A stretch of 64,000 bases of DNA, taken from assembly GCA_964615935.1 (NCBI GenBank), contig CAZTTG010000020.1:1-64000 (forward strand). Reading direction: 5' to 3'. A program made the translations under genes and the position numbers. Positions 9,501 to 17,896 of the stretch are shown here, one piece after another. The notes under the pieces were generated by a model that did not search any database, was not told where the DNA came from, and saw only the letters and a list, made by a program, of their open reading frames with translations. This stretch comes from CAZTTG01 sp964615935. GTDB taxonomy: Bacteria > Planctomycetota > UBA1135 > GCA-002686595. The stretch's first letter is position 1. Each line of letters starts with the position of its first letter.

Positions 9501-10355
9501 TTCGGTGAGCCGCGCGCCGAGGGTCCAGGAGCCCTCCTCCACGCCGACCTTCAGGAGGAGCTGGTTCCAGCCCGCGCGCATCGGCAGCACGACCCGGTCC
9601 TGGTCGTGCCGGTAGGGCCGCTCGACCTTGCGGGCCAGGAGCTCGACGCCGTTCAGGAAGACCTTGAGGGAGCAGGTCGAGCCCAGGCGCAGGACGACGT
9701 CCCGATCGGCGTCCGAGCGGACGGCGGTGGCCAGGTAGGCCAGGGCCTGCTCGTTGGGGCGCATGGTCTGGTGCAGGAGCAGGCGGCGCAGCGGGTGATC
9801 CGGACAGGGGTTGGGGCGCCAGCTGACCTCGCGCTCCTTGCCGGGCACGCCCGCCTCCCGATCGAAGCCCTCCTCCGGCGGGTAGCTCGCGTCGAAGCCG
9901 CCGCCGCGCTCGTTGTCGAAGGGGCCGATCTGGAGCCAGTCGCCGACGAATCCCAGCTCGTCGAAGATCGCGCGCGCCCTCTCGGGGCCCTCCGTCCGGT
10001 ACCAGGCCTCGCCGAGGAGCGCGTCCAGCAGGAAGGCCACCGAGGGGGGGGCATCGTCGGCCCAGGGACGCCCGTCCAGGGCATCGCGCGTCTCGCTCCA
10101 GGCCTCCGTCCTGCGGACCAGCTCGACCAGCGCGCGACAGGCGACCTCGACCTCGGCCGCCTCGCGGGCATCCTCGAGGCCCCCGCGTCCAACGCGCTCC
10201 AGCACGTCGTGGAGGAGACCCCGCCAGGCCTCCACCGTACGACCGGCGCCGTGGAGCTCGGCGGCCTCACGCCAGAGCGGCTCCTGGGCGGTCGCGGCGA
10301 AGCTCGCACCCGTGGGGACGGCCAGCAGGAAGAAGGGTGCCAATGACTCGATCAT
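6570..10355 (-). CDS. Secreted TPR/DUF3857/transglutaminase-like protein (catalytic triad intact)
   Basis: A 1261-residue exported protein with an N-terminal hydrophobic leader (MIESLAPFFLLAVPTGASFA), a beta-rich segment, TPR-like helices to roughly residue 620, a DUF3857 domain (VLDRTTVHRLYPDGAESRYE region), then a transglutaminase core. The triad is visible: Cys938 in RRFGDCKDKS, His982 in CFNHCIAYV and Asp999 in YLDATADRN. In bacteria this fold is usually a cysteine protease or amidase rather than a cross-linking enzyme. The architecture is common in Planctomycetota and Bacteroidota, but no defined substrate is known to me. It is the first gene of a coupled pair with the catalytically dead paralogue downstream; the 238-bp space upstream presumably holds the promoter. 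Confidence 0.85.
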   Translation of the reverse strand: MIESLAPFFLLAVPTGASFAATAQEPLWREAAELHGAGRTVEAWRGLLHDVLERVGRGGLEDAREAAEVEVACRALVELVRRTEAWSETRDALDGRPWADDAPPSVAFLLDALLGEAWYRTEGPERARAIFDELGFVGDWLQIGPFDNERGGGFDASYPPEEGFDREAGVPGKEREVSWRPNPCPDHPLRRLLLHQTMRPNEQALAYLATAVRSDADRDVVLRLGSTCSLKVFLNGVELLARKVERPYRHDQDRVVLPMRAGWNQLLLKVGVEEGSWTLGARLTELDGRPARELAVDSSRTGTFEGSARAAEGRPAPEAGGVLSGLEGDASAARSLALWHRLVHAHDRVEPDAREAARRAAELEPDDVVGRYLLAAALEPEGETRSEMAINPYLHALREVIELDPEHLQATLDLAWYAMQLNPLPRRADELTRRALEIRPESWRALTTRARWLSSRGRDSEAELLLRQAAETLEGRRMASGVLIRVGRLRELGRTEEVHEGLKRAFVGRPIDGPILEELVELLVDRDNPGGACFVTDFALAASPFAVGRMLRTAGLVEHAGLEEEARDYVKRALAVCPEHVGALLDLARLDSRRGDLAAVDRHLAEVLRLEPGNDRARRFKQLLATETEERFETPWRRDAVELAALPRPEAGQNDVIEVLDRTTVHRLYPDGAESRYEHFVVRALNLAGVQALDTYNIGYPRGGSLQVLHLRVIHPDGRFERAPAPTGGDVRRGGTAIRPFDLPPLAVGDVVDVEYRVDETRPDVFGEYFGTRHVFHPDHIDTLAPTRRAELVVIAPEGVPLYFAERRGEDLERSQEQDAAGRTVYRWVARDLERPPMEGAMPRREELVPLVEVTTYSDWESFGRWWWSFIEKEFVTSPDMREKVAELTGGLEAERDQVRAILRFVGQEIRYNAWSFGTHGYEPFSASTIFKRRFGDCKDKSILLRQLLAEIGVEAVPVLIRAQYSRSEEPLDAAMVGCFNHCIAYVTPTAEREGYYLDATADRNPMEYLRADDQGAHVLHVTPEGAGLHRIPYSPPRENGLRRVYQVELAADGRATVELADRSNGRYGVRIRHRYGGEQGDIGKLLSDELVDAFGKVDFQSIETSDLEDLGTPAELDARFTAEKVWTSEGDNRGLPLAFDELGLEGLAVEPAGERTFDLCLDRPLSSDTTVRWSLPDGARIARRPPDVDIEAPGLMRYRLDVEAEGDRIEVRRRFELLERRIPVEDYGDFRRALQEVRQAEERTIAIVPPAGDEGERGGR

Positions 10356-10593
10356 GCCAGCCCTTTCGGCCCCGGTAAGGGCGCGGTAGATGCATCGGCG
10401 AGCGGCTCTGCCGAAGCGCGGGATTCTACCCTCTGCCGCTCATCGAGAAGACCACCCTCCGGCTCCCAGCTCTGGCCGCAGCCCCCACAGGAGCCTGCGA
10501 ATCGGGCCGGAGGTCCCGCCGGCATCGGCGGATACGAGTATCCCCCGTTTGCAGGCGTGGGGACCGTGAACGCAAATCATCCGCGCGAATCCC

Positions 10594-11982
10594 TCACCCC
10601 CCATACCCCAGTGAGCGGAGCTGCTCGAGCGTCTCGGGGGGGATCTCCCCGCCCAGCTCGACTGGCTCCGCCGGGGGATGCTCCCGCTCCCACCGCTTCA
10701 GGTAATCGTGGAGCTCCCGCACGAGCTCGGGGTGCCGCACCGCCTCATTCGTGCGGGCGCCGTCCTCCCTCACTCCCATGCGATGGAGCGCCACCCGCGG
10801 CAGCCCCGCCTGACGGTCGCCGTTCCTGAAGAGCTTCCAGTCCCCCGCGTAGACGCCGAGCTTGTCGGCGCCCCGGAAGTGCGTCTCGACCACGAAGCGC
10901 TCCGGGAGGTCGGCGGTCAGGCCCTCCAGCAAGGGCACCAGCGAGGTGCCGCGCATGCCGCGGGGCTCGCGCACGTCCAGGAGGTCGAGCAGGGTGGGCA
11001 TCAGGTCCAGGAGCCGCACGGGCTGCTCGACCACCAGCCCCTCGGGGAAGGGGCCCCCCGTGCGCAGCAGGATCCAGGGGACCATCACCTGCGACTCGTA
11101 GAGCAAGAGCCCGTGGGAGTCGCTCTCGGGCACGCCGGGGTGGCTGCCCAGGCCCTCCCCGTGGTCGCTCGTGAGGACCACCAGCGCGTCCTCCCACCCC
11201 GGCCGCTTCCCGAGCTCCGAGAGGAACCAGTCGACGTCGAGGGAGACCTGCCGGATGGCCTGCAGGTAGCGCCGCTCCTTGTCGTATCTCACGCCCGGGA
11301 ACAGCTCCTCGAGCTCGGGCCGCACGAGGTCGTTCTCGCCCCAGGTCTCGTGCACCTCCATGACGTCGAGCTGCAGGTAGTGCGGCCGGGCCCGCTCGGC
11401 GGCGCCCTCCCCGTCGATCTCGGCCAGCATCCGGCCGAAGAGATCGCGCGCCGACGCCAGCGGCGGATGGCCCTCGGGGGTCTGGCCCGGGGCTTCGGGC
11501 ATCCAGTGGAAGATGCGGGCGCTGTCCAGATAGCGATCGAAGCCCTGATGGAACCGGAAGGTGGTGTTCAGGTGCGGGTTGGCCGTCGCTCCCAGGGTCC
11601 GGTACCCGCTCTCCTTCAGGGCCTCGGCCAGGGTGACGACCTCCTCCGGCAGCCCACCCCTCGTCTCGTAGTGGAGCCCGAGCTCCCGCGGGTAGTGCGA
11701 GGTGAGCAGCGAGCCGATCGATGGCCGCGTCCAGGAGCACTGGGCCACCGCCCGCGCGAAGCGGACGCCCCGCCGGCTCAGGGCGTCGAGCTCGGGCGAG
11801 ACGTCCCGCTCGTAGCCGTAGCAGCCCAGCCGGTCGGCCCGCAGGGTGTCGATGATGATCAGGACCAGGTGCGGCCGGTCGTCGGCGCGGGGTTCCTCGC
11901 CGGATCGGCGCAGCACGAGGACCGCGCCCACGAGCAGCACGAGTCCGAGCACCAGGAGCAGCCGGGGGATGCGCATGGTCAC
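10594..11982 (-). CDS. Membrane-anchored sulfatase-like hydrolase of the alkaline phosphatase superfamily (Thr type)
   Basis: A 462-residue protein with one N-terminal transmembrane anchor (residues 7-25) and a sulfatase/alkaline-phosphatase fold. The metal-site block LVLIIIDTLRADRLGCYGY and the later LVVLTSDHGEGLG block are both clear. The maturation motif of true sulfatases, C-x-P-x-R, is absent: the aligned segment is Thr85-Arg-Pro-Ser-Ile-Gly-Ser-Leu-Leu-Thr. Thr at the nucleophile position is the state of phosphotransferases and phosphodiesterases of this superfamily, so sulfate-ester hydrolysis is not the safe assumption. The protein ends EQLRSLGYGG, a tail shared with the similar gene ending at 15065. 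It is followed by a true sulfatase gene upstream on the same strand. Confidence 0.8.
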   Translation of the reverse strand: MTMRIPRLLLVLGLVLLVGAVLVLRRSGEEPRADDRPHLVLIIIDTLRADRLGCYGYERDVSPELDALSRRGVRFARAVAQCSWTRPSIGSLLTSHYPRELGLHYETRGGLPEEVVTLAEALKESGYRTLGATANPHLNTTFRFHQGFDRYLDSARIFHWMPEAPGQTPEGHPPLASARDLFGRMLAEIDGEGAAERARPHYLQLDVMEVHETWGENDLVRPELEELFPGVRYDKERRYLQAIRQVSLDVDWFLSELGKRPGWEDALVVLTSDHGEGLGSHPGVPESDSHGLLLYESQVMVPWILLRTGGPFPEGLVVEQPVRLLDLMPTLLDLLDVREPRGMRGTSLVPLLEGLTADLPERFVVETHFRGADKLGVYAGDWKLFRNGDRQAGLPRVALHRMGVREDGARTNEAVRHPELVRELHDYLKRWEREHPPAEPVELGGEIPPETLEQLRSLGYGG

Positions 11983-12038
11983 CTGGGCGGCATTCTACTC
12001 GACGCCCCGAGGAGATCCGCCGGGCCTCCCGCCGGTCC

Positions 12039-13448
12039 CTACCGCGGTCGGGGCAGCCGGGCCCCCACCGAGGCCAGGTGGGCGGCCAGGAGCTCGGCCA
12101 GGGCCCGGACGCGATCGGGCTCCTCGGCGGCCAGGTCGCGCTCCTCGCCCGGGTCGCTGGCGAGGTCGTAGAGCTCGAGCCGCGGGCCCTCCCACCACTT
12201 CACCAGCTTGTGGTCTCCGGCGCGAACGACGCTGTAGGGCCCGATGGCCTTGGAGCGGTAGTGGGGGAAGTGCCAGAAGAGCGCCTCGCGCCCCAGGGCT
12301 TCGCTCCCGCCGGAGCGCAGGTGTCCCACCAGGCTCAGCCCGTCGATCTCGCGTCCCTCGGGGAGCTCGACGCCGCGGGCCTCCAGCACCGTCGGAAGCA
12401 GGTCGATGCTCGAGACCGGCTCGCGGCTCCGGCTCCCCGGCACCACCGCGCCCGGCCAGCGCACGATCAGCGGGACCCGGATGCCGCCCTCGTAGGGGTG
12501 GCCCTTGCCCGCGCGCAGGGGGGCGTTGCTCGTGGGGCCGGACAGCCCTCCGTTGTCCGAGGTGAAGATCACCAGGGTGCGCTCGGCGAGCTCCAGCTCG
12601 TCCAGCGCCGCCAGGACCCGCCCCACCCCCCGGTCCACGGCGTGCACCATCGCCGCGTAGGTGGGGGTGGCCCTCTCGCTTCCGGGCTTCTCGCGGTAGC
12701 GCTCGATCAGCTCCTCGGGCGCCTGCAGGGGGGTGTGCACCGCGTAGGGGGCCCAGTGGAGGAAGAAGGGCCGGTCGCGGCTCGCGCGCAGGAAGCGCAC
12801 CGCCTCGTCGGCCTCGCGATCGGTCAGGTACTCCCCCTCCCGGCGCGGCTCCAGGGTGGGGATGCCGCCCTGTCCCTCGCGGAGGTAGGGATCGAAGTAG
12901 CTCGGTGGCTGCCCGAAGTCGCACCCGCCGACGTTCTCGTCGTAGCCCTGGAAGGTGGGGTACCAGGCGCACAGACCCAGGTGCCACTTGCCCACGTGGC
13001 AGGAGGTGAAGCCGGCGGGCGCCAGGGCCTCGGCCAGGGTGACCTCCTCGCTCTCCAGCCACAGCGGGTTCTCCGGACAGGCCAGGGGCCGACCCTCGCG
13101 CTCCACCCAGCCTCGCGGGTTGCGGCCGTCGGGGGGCAGATGCCCGCCCTGGAAGCGCGCGCGGATCCAGTCGGTGATGCCGATCCGCGCCGGGTAGCGC
13201 CCGGTCTGGACGGCGGCGCGGGTGGGCGAGCACACCGCGCAGGCCGCGTAGGCGTCGGTGAAGAGCATGCCCTGAGCGGCCAGGCGGTCCAGCGCGGGCG
13301 TCTCGTGAAGACGGTTGCCGTAGCAGCCGAGGTCGGCCCATCCCAGGTCGTCCACCAGGACCAGCACGACCCCCTGCGGCTCGGGCGGATCGGCTGCGAG
13401 GGCGGGCGCCGAGCCGGCCAGGGTCAGGGCGAGGAGGAGCGCTCTCAT
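12039..13448 (-). CDS. Secreted type I sulfatase (S1 family, formylglycine type)
   Basis: A 469-residue exported arylsulfatase-type protein. A cleavable signal peptide (MRALLLALTLAGSAPALA) precedes VVLVLVDDLGWADLGCYGN, the N-terminal metal-binding block. Cys73 sits in CSPTRAAVQTG, the C-x-P-x-R motif whose Cys is converted to formylglycine by a separate maturase, none of which is encoded here. Further conserved blocks are GKWHLG, the HWAPYAVHTPLQAP segment and FTSDNGG. It should hydrolyse sulfate esters on a carbohydrate in the periplasm or outside the cell; the glycan cannot be told from sequence alone. The start at 13448 begins the signal peptide; a longer open frame upstream has no leader. 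Confidence 0.9.
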   Translation of the reverse strand: MRALLLALTLAGSAPALAADPPEPQGVVLVLVDDLGWADLGCYGNRLHETPALDRLAAQGMLFTDAYAACAVCSPTRAAVQTGRYPARIGITDWIRARFQGGHLPPDGRNPRGWVEREGRPLACPENPLWLESEEVTLAEALAPAGFTSCHVGKWHLGLCAWYPTFQGYDENVGGCDFGQPPSYFDPYLREGQGGIPTLEPRREGEYLTDREADEAVRFLRASRDRPFFLHWAPYAVHTPLQAPEELIERYREKPGSERATPTYAAMVHAVDRGVGRVLAALDELELAERTLVIFTSDNGGLSGPTSNAPLRAGKGHPYEGGIRVPLIVRWPGAVVPGSRSREPVSSIDLLPTVLEARGVELPEGREIDGLSLVGHLRSGGSEALGREALFWHFPHYRSKAIGPYSVVRAGDHKLVKWWEGPRLELYDLASDPGEERDLAAEEPDRVRALAELLAAHLASVGARLPRPR

Positions 13449-13555
13449 GTCCGTGGATCGTCCGATGGGGTGCGGGGCGGGCCCGATCCTACTCCCGCGC
13501 CCTCGGCTTGTCAGGAATCCGCCGCGGCAGTAGCCTCCGCCGGGCGGAGCAGGCA

Positions 13556-15055
13556 ATGGAGAACGAGGATGAGAAGGCGCGTCCGCGCGCGGCACTGCCG
13601 GGGATCCTGATCCTCCTGGCCCTGCTAGGGATCTACCACCTCGACGGCGGCTTCCTGCACTGCGTCGACTCGATGGCGAGCCACCACCTCCCCATCAGCA
13701 TCGTGCGGGAGGGGAATCTGTCGTTCCGCCCGGTCGAGGCGCCCGCGCTGTTCCGGTGGAACCTCCCCGGCAGGCGCAACCCGAGCGGGGACGCCTTCCA
13801 GAGCTGGAACGACGTCCACGCCGGCAAGCCGATGTCCCACTGGCGCGACACCGGACAGCTCTCGCTCAATAGCATGCAGTTCTGCGTGGTGCGCTCGGTC
13901 CGCCCGGGCCTCTTCGTCAACACCTTCGGCATCGGACCGGGCCTGGTGGCCCTGCCGATCTTCGCGGTCCTCATGGCGGCGAGCGACGACCTCGCGAGCG
14001 ACGCGGCCGCCCAGTGGTACGGTGGCAAGTTCGTCGGAGCTCTCACCGTCTCCGTTTCGGCGATCTTCGTCTTCCTCGCCGCCGCGCTCTTCCTGCGGCG
14101 CCGTTCGGCGGCGCTCCTGGCCCTCGCCTACGCCCTGGGCACCTGCGTGTGGAGCACCAGCAGCCAGGCCCTGCTGCAGCACGGCCCGAACGCGATGTTC
14201 CTCGCCATGGGCGCATACTTCCTCTGCCGCATCGGGAGGCCGGGCCGCAGCGCGGTCTGGTGCGGCCTGGCCCTGGGCGCGGCCTTCGTCTGCCGGCCGA
14301 CCAGCCTTTTGGTCCTGGCGGCCGTCGGCGTCTGGCTGCTCTTCGCCCATCGCAAGGCGCTCCTCCCCTACGCCCTGGGCGCCCTGCCCTTGCTGATCGC
14401 GGTGGCGGTCTACAACGACTGGTACCTCGGAGCCCCGTGGAGGTTCGGCCAGTCGGTGATCGCCCCCTTCATCGCCGAGCCCAAGACCGGCTCGCCACAG
14501 ATGTGGCAGACGCCCATGCTCACGGGGCTGGCGGGGCTGCTCGCGAGCCCCTCCCGGGGGTTGTTCGTCTACTCGCCCTTCCTCCTGTTCGCCCTCTGGG
14601 GGGCGGTCGCCGTCTGGCGAGATCGGCGGTTCCAGGCCTTCAGGCCGCTCACCATCGCGCTGCCGGCGATCGTCTGCCTGGAGGCCAAGCACTTCGACTG
14701 GTGGAGCGGCTGGTCCTTCGGCTACCGGCACCTGGTCGACCTGGCGCCCCTGCTGGTCGTCCTGCTGGTGCCGATCGCCGCGGTGATCTTCCGGAGGCGG
14801 GCGCTCCTGGCCCTGTTCGCGGTCCTGCTCGCGTGGTCCGTCGGCGTGCAGGTCCTGGGCGCCTTCGCCTACAACCTCAGCGGCTGGAATGCCCGCGTCG
14901 TCGCGGGGCAGGAGGCGCCGCAGGACATCGACCGGCCCGAGCATCGCCACCGGCTCTGGTCGATCACCGACAGCCAGATCCCCTACTACCTCAGGCACTT
15001 CCGCGAGGCCCGGGATCTCCGGCAGGCGAAGATCCGCGCGGTCCTGAAGAAGTAG
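13556..15055 (+). CDS. Polytopic membrane protein, possibly GT-C-like glycosyltransferase
   Basis: A 499-residue integral membrane protein with about ten hydrophobic helices, beginning at an ATG preceded by GGAG. The first helix (ALPGILILLALLGIYHL) is followed by a large external loop, then repeated membrane spans. The segment LLASPSRGLFVYSPFLLFAL and the mixed loop NDWYLGAPWRFGQS resemble conserved parts of uncharacterised planctomycetal membrane proteins that are sometimes listed with family 39 mannosyltransferases. I do not see a clear DxD-type catalytic loop, so the transferase role is only suggested. It is transcribed divergently from the sulfatase at 12039-13448 and converges on the next sulfatase-like gene. 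Confidence 0.55.
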   Translation: MENEDEKARPRAALPGILILLALLGIYHLDGGFLHCVDSMASHHLPISIVREGNLSFRPVEAPALFRWNLPGRRNPSGDAFQSWNDVHAGKPMSHWRDTGQLSLNSMQFCVVRSVRPGLFVNTFGIGPGLVALPIFAVLMAASDDLASDAAAQWYGGKFVGALTVSVSAIFVFLAAALFLRRRSAALLALAYALGTCVWSTSSQALLQHGPNAMFLAMGAYFLCRIGRPGRSAVWCGLALGAAFVCRPTSLLVLAAVGVWLLFAHRKALLPYALGALPLLIAVAVYNDWYLGAPWRFGQSVIAPFIAEPKTGSPQMWQTPMLTGLAGLLASPSRGLFVYSPFLLFALWGAVAVWRDRRFQAFRPLTIALPAIVCLEAKHFDWWSGWSFGYRHLVDLAPLLVVLLVPIAAVIFRRRALLALFAVLLAWSVGVQVLGAFAYNLSGWNARVVAGQEAPQDIDRPEHRHRLWSITDSQIPYYLRHFREARDLRQAKIRAVLKK

Positions 15056-15064
15056 CGAGGGGGG

Positions 15065-16399
15065 CTACTGCACGTAGCCGAGCGTCCGGAGCTGCTCCAC
15101 CTGCTCCGGGGTGAGGGTGATCTCGTCGTCCTCCCCGTGGTACCGCCGCGCCCGCTCCTCGAGCTCCGTCAGGGAGCTGGCCAGGGACCGCACCCTCTTC
15201 GGGGAGAGGCGTGCGCGGTTGTTCCTCTCCCCCGGGTCCTCCCGCAGGTCGAACAGCATCGTCCCCTGGTCGCTGTCGGCGATGAGCTTCCAGCGCCCGC
15301 GGATCGCCGAGCGGATCCGCAGCTCGTACCCGCTGCCGTCCGGCCGCTTCAGCATGCGCTGGAGGTGGGAGTAGAGGATCCGGTCCTCGAAGGTCCCGGT
15401 CTCGCCCTCCACGAGCGGCACCAGGCTGACCCCCTCGTGCTCGGACCGCGCCGCGAAGCCCAGGAGCTCCGAGAGCGTGGGCAGGAGATCCAGCAGGCTG
15501 ACCGGCGTGGAGACCGTCCGGCCGCCGGCCCACTCGGGCGATCCGTGGAGGACGAGCGGGACGTTCAGCACCTCCCCGAAGAGGGTGAAGCCGTGGGTCG
15601 TCCCCCCGTGGTCCCGGAACTCCTCGCCGTGATCGCTGGTGATCACCACCAGGGCGTTGTCGCGCCAGCCGAAGCGCTCGAAGAGCTCCTCGATGGCGGC
15701 GTCCAGGTAGCGGATCTCGCTGTCGTAGGCGGCGATGGCGTCCTCGACGGGGTCCGCCCGGGAGCGATACCAGGGCTCGCGCCCCTCGTAGGGCAGGTGC
15801 GGCTCCATGTAGTGGAGGTAGACGAAGGCGCGCTCGGCCTCCTCGATCTCCTCCTGCCACTCCAGCAGCTTGGCGTGGACGGCACCGGATCCCTGGTTGC
15901 AGTAGCTCTGGAAGCGGTCGAAGCCCTGGTCGAACCCCCCCATCGCGCCGACGTTGACGTTGTCGGTGACCGCGAAGGTCGCGTAGCCATGAGCCTGGAA
16001 GAGCTCGCCGATGGTCTCCAGCTCGGCGGGGATCCGGTGGATGGGGACCCTCCACTCGTCGGCCGCCATCAGCCCGGTGAGGACCTGGTGCTGGAAGGGA
16101 TGCAGCGAGGTGAAGAGCGAGGCCGTGGCGGGCGCGGTCCAGGAGGAGGGCGAGCAGGCGTTCTGAAAGACCACCCCCTCGGCGGCCAGCCCCGCCAGGA
16201 AGGGCGCCGTCTCCTTCCCGTAGCCGTGGAAGGACAGGTGGTCGGCGCGGAGCGTGTCGATCACGATGAAGACGACGTCGGCGCCCTCGAAGGTGGGGGG
16301 CTCCTCCCCCTGCCGACAGGAGACCGTCAGGGCCAGGAGCCCGGCGAGCGCCAGCATCCCCGAGCGACGCGCTGCACCTCGAGCTCTCACGGCTCCCAT
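15065..16399 (-). CDS. Sulfatase-like hydrolase lipoprotein (Thr type)
   Basis: A 444-residue member of the sulfatase/alkaline-phosphatase superfamily. A hydrophobic leader ends at LLALTVSC, a lipobox-like site, then VVFIVIDTLRADHLSFHGYG forms the metal block. The position of the sulfatase maturation motif reads SSWTAPATASLFTS, so Thr88 replaces Cys and the following Arg is missing, as in the gene at 10594-11982. The C-terminal EQVEQLRTLGYVQ tail is also shared with that gene, so the two are recent relatives. Function is more likely phospho-ester or phosphoglycan transfer or hydrolysis than desulfation. The start at 16399 was picked because it follows the upstream stop (16401) by one base. 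Confidence 0.75.
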   Translation of the reverse strand: MGAVRARGAARRSGMLALAGLLALTVSCRQGEEPPTFEGADVVFIVIDTLRADHLSFHGYGKETAPFLAGLAAEGVVFQNACSPSSWTAPATASLFTSLHPFQHQVLTGLMAADEWRVPIHRIPAELETIGELFQAHGYATFAVTDNVNVGAMGGFDQGFDRFQSYCNQGSGAVHAKLLEWQEEIEEAERAFVYLHYMEPHLPYEGREPWYRSRADPVEDAIAAYDSEIRYLDAAIEELFERFGWRDNALVVITSDHGEEFRDHGGTTHGFTLFGEVLNVPLVLHGSPEWAGGRTVSTPVSLLDLLPTLSELLGFAARSEHEGVSLVPLVEGETGTFEDRILYSHLQRMLKRPDGSGYELRIRSAIRGRWKLIADSDQGTMLFDLREDPGERNNRARLSPKRVRSLASSLTELEERARRYHGEDDEITLTPEQVEQLRTLGYVQ

Positions 16400-16400
16400 G

Positions 16401-17846
16401 CTACGGGGGGTCCTGAGCGCCATCCATCCCGCCCCGCTCTCGATCGCCCCGGCACGAGTCGCGCCACCGCTCGAGGCTCGCCGCCATGCGCGCCGCGATC
16501 TCCGGGAGCTCGTCGGCGAGGTCCCGGCTCTCGGCGGGGTCCGCCTCGAGGTCGTAGAGCTCGAAGCCCGCCAGCGGGCCGCCGCCCTCCGGAGCCGGGC
16601 CGGGGCGGACGAGCTTGTAGCGCGGCTCGATCCAGGCGAGGCGCCCTCCCGACTCGAACCCGATGGGACGGGACCTCTGGCCCGCCGTCTCGTCGACCAG
16701 CGAGAGGAGGCTGATCCCGTCCAGCTCCCGATCGCGCGGCGGGTCCAGGTCCAGGACCTCGAGGATCGTCGGCAGGTAGTCGCTGGTGACCGCGGCCCGA
16801 TCGGTGACCCGGCCCGGGGCGATCCGCTCGGGCCACTCCCAGACGGCCGGCACCCGGATCCCGCCCTCGTAGAGGCTGCGCTTTCGGCCGCGGAAGGGTC
16901 CCGACGAGCCGGGGGCGTCGGCCTTGCCCTCGGGGCCGTTGTCCGAGCAGAAGAAGAGCATCGTGCTCCCGGCCACCCCCAGCTCCCTCAGCTCGGCGCG
17001 CAGCCGTCCGATCTGCTCGTCCATGGCGGTGATGGCGCCGAGGTAGTGCTGCATCTCCGGGGACAGCTCTGCGTAGAGCGCCCGGTGCTCGGGTCCGGCC
17101 ACGACCGGCAGGTGCGGCGTGTGGAACCAGACGACGGCGAAGAAGGGGCGCCCCGAGCGGACGGCCTCCCGGACGAAGGGGATGGCGCGGTCCATGAGGA
17201 TCCGGGAGTCGTCGCCCTCGAGGTTCCGCTCGGCCCGGGTCTCCTCCCCGGTCCAGTAGGCGGTCCCGTAGGGCTCGCCCGTCTCGGGATGGAGCATGGG
17301 GTTCCAGGTGGGCACCTTGGCCTCGGTGGAGAAGCAGGCGTCGAAGCCCCTCTCCCAGGGCGGCGCGTAGTGCTTCGCGCCGCGCGCTCCGCCGCGGTTG
17401 GAGTCCTTCTCGAGGCGGGTCAGGGTTCCCAGGTGCCACTTGCCGAAGTGGCCGGTGCGGTAGCCGCGCTCGCGCAGGAGGTCGGCGAGCTGGACCTCCT
17501 CCTCCGGCAGGTGTCCGCTGTTGGCTCCCCGGATGCCGTAGCGGTAGGGGTGCCGCCCGGTCAGGGCGCTCCCCCGCGTGGGGCTGCACACCGGCGCGGC
17601 CGAGTAGAAGCGGGTGAAGCGCAGGCCGGCGGCGGCCATGGCGTCCAGGTGGGGCGTGCGGATCGTTTCGTTTCCGTTGAATCCCACGTCGCCCCAGCCG
17701 AGGTCGTCGGCCATGAGCAGGACGACGTTGGGTCGGCGCTCGGCGGATTCCTCCGGGGAAACGGCCTCTCCGCCGGTCCGAGGCTGGACGCAGGAAGCGG
17801 CGATCAGGAGGAGCGGAAGCAGGCGAAGGGAGGGCGAGGGCTGCAT
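16401..17846 (-). CDS. Type I sulfatase lipoprotein (S1 family, formylglycine type)
   Basis: A 481-residue lipoprotein sulfatase. The signal ends in a lipobox, LLLIAASC with Cys19, so the enzyme should be lipid-anchored. NVVLLMADDLGWGDVGFNGN is the metal block and Cys87 lies in CSPTRGSALTGRHP, the formylglycine motif; GKWHLG and FFCSDNGPEG follow. It is likely to be an exo-acting glycan sulfatase of the arylsulfatase A/B group. Gene order with the downstream Thr-type protein (one base apart) suggests co-transcription. The divergent zincin gene starts 50 bp away on the other strand, so a shared promoter region lies between 17847 and 17896. Confidence 0.9.
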   Translation of the reverse strand: MQPSPSLRLLPLLLIAASCVQPRTGGEAVSPEESAERRPNVVLLMADDLGWGDVGFNGNETIRTPHLDAMAAAGLRFTRFYSAAPVCSPTRGSALTGRHPYRYGIRGANSGHLPEEEVQLADLLRERGYRTGHFGKWHLGTLTRLEKDSNRGGARGAKHYAPPWERGFDACFSTEAKVPTWNPMLHPETGEPYGTAYWTGEETRAERNLEGDDSRILMDRAIPFVREAVRSGRPFFAVVWFHTPHLPVVAGPEHRALYAELSPEMQHYLGAITAMDEQIGRLRAELRELGVAGSTMLFFCSDNGPEGKADAPGSSGPFRGRKRSLYEGGIRVPAVWEWPERIAPGRVTDRAAVTSDYLPTILEVLDLDPPRDRELDGISLLSLVDETAGQRSRPIGFESGGRLAWIEPRYKLVRPGPAPEGGGPLAGFELYDLEADPAESRDLADELPEIAARMAASLERWRDSCRGDRERGGMDGAQDPP

Positions 17847-17896
17847 GGCGATCGTAGAGTAGGGGCCGCGTCGTCGGATGGCGCCGAGGAAACCGG

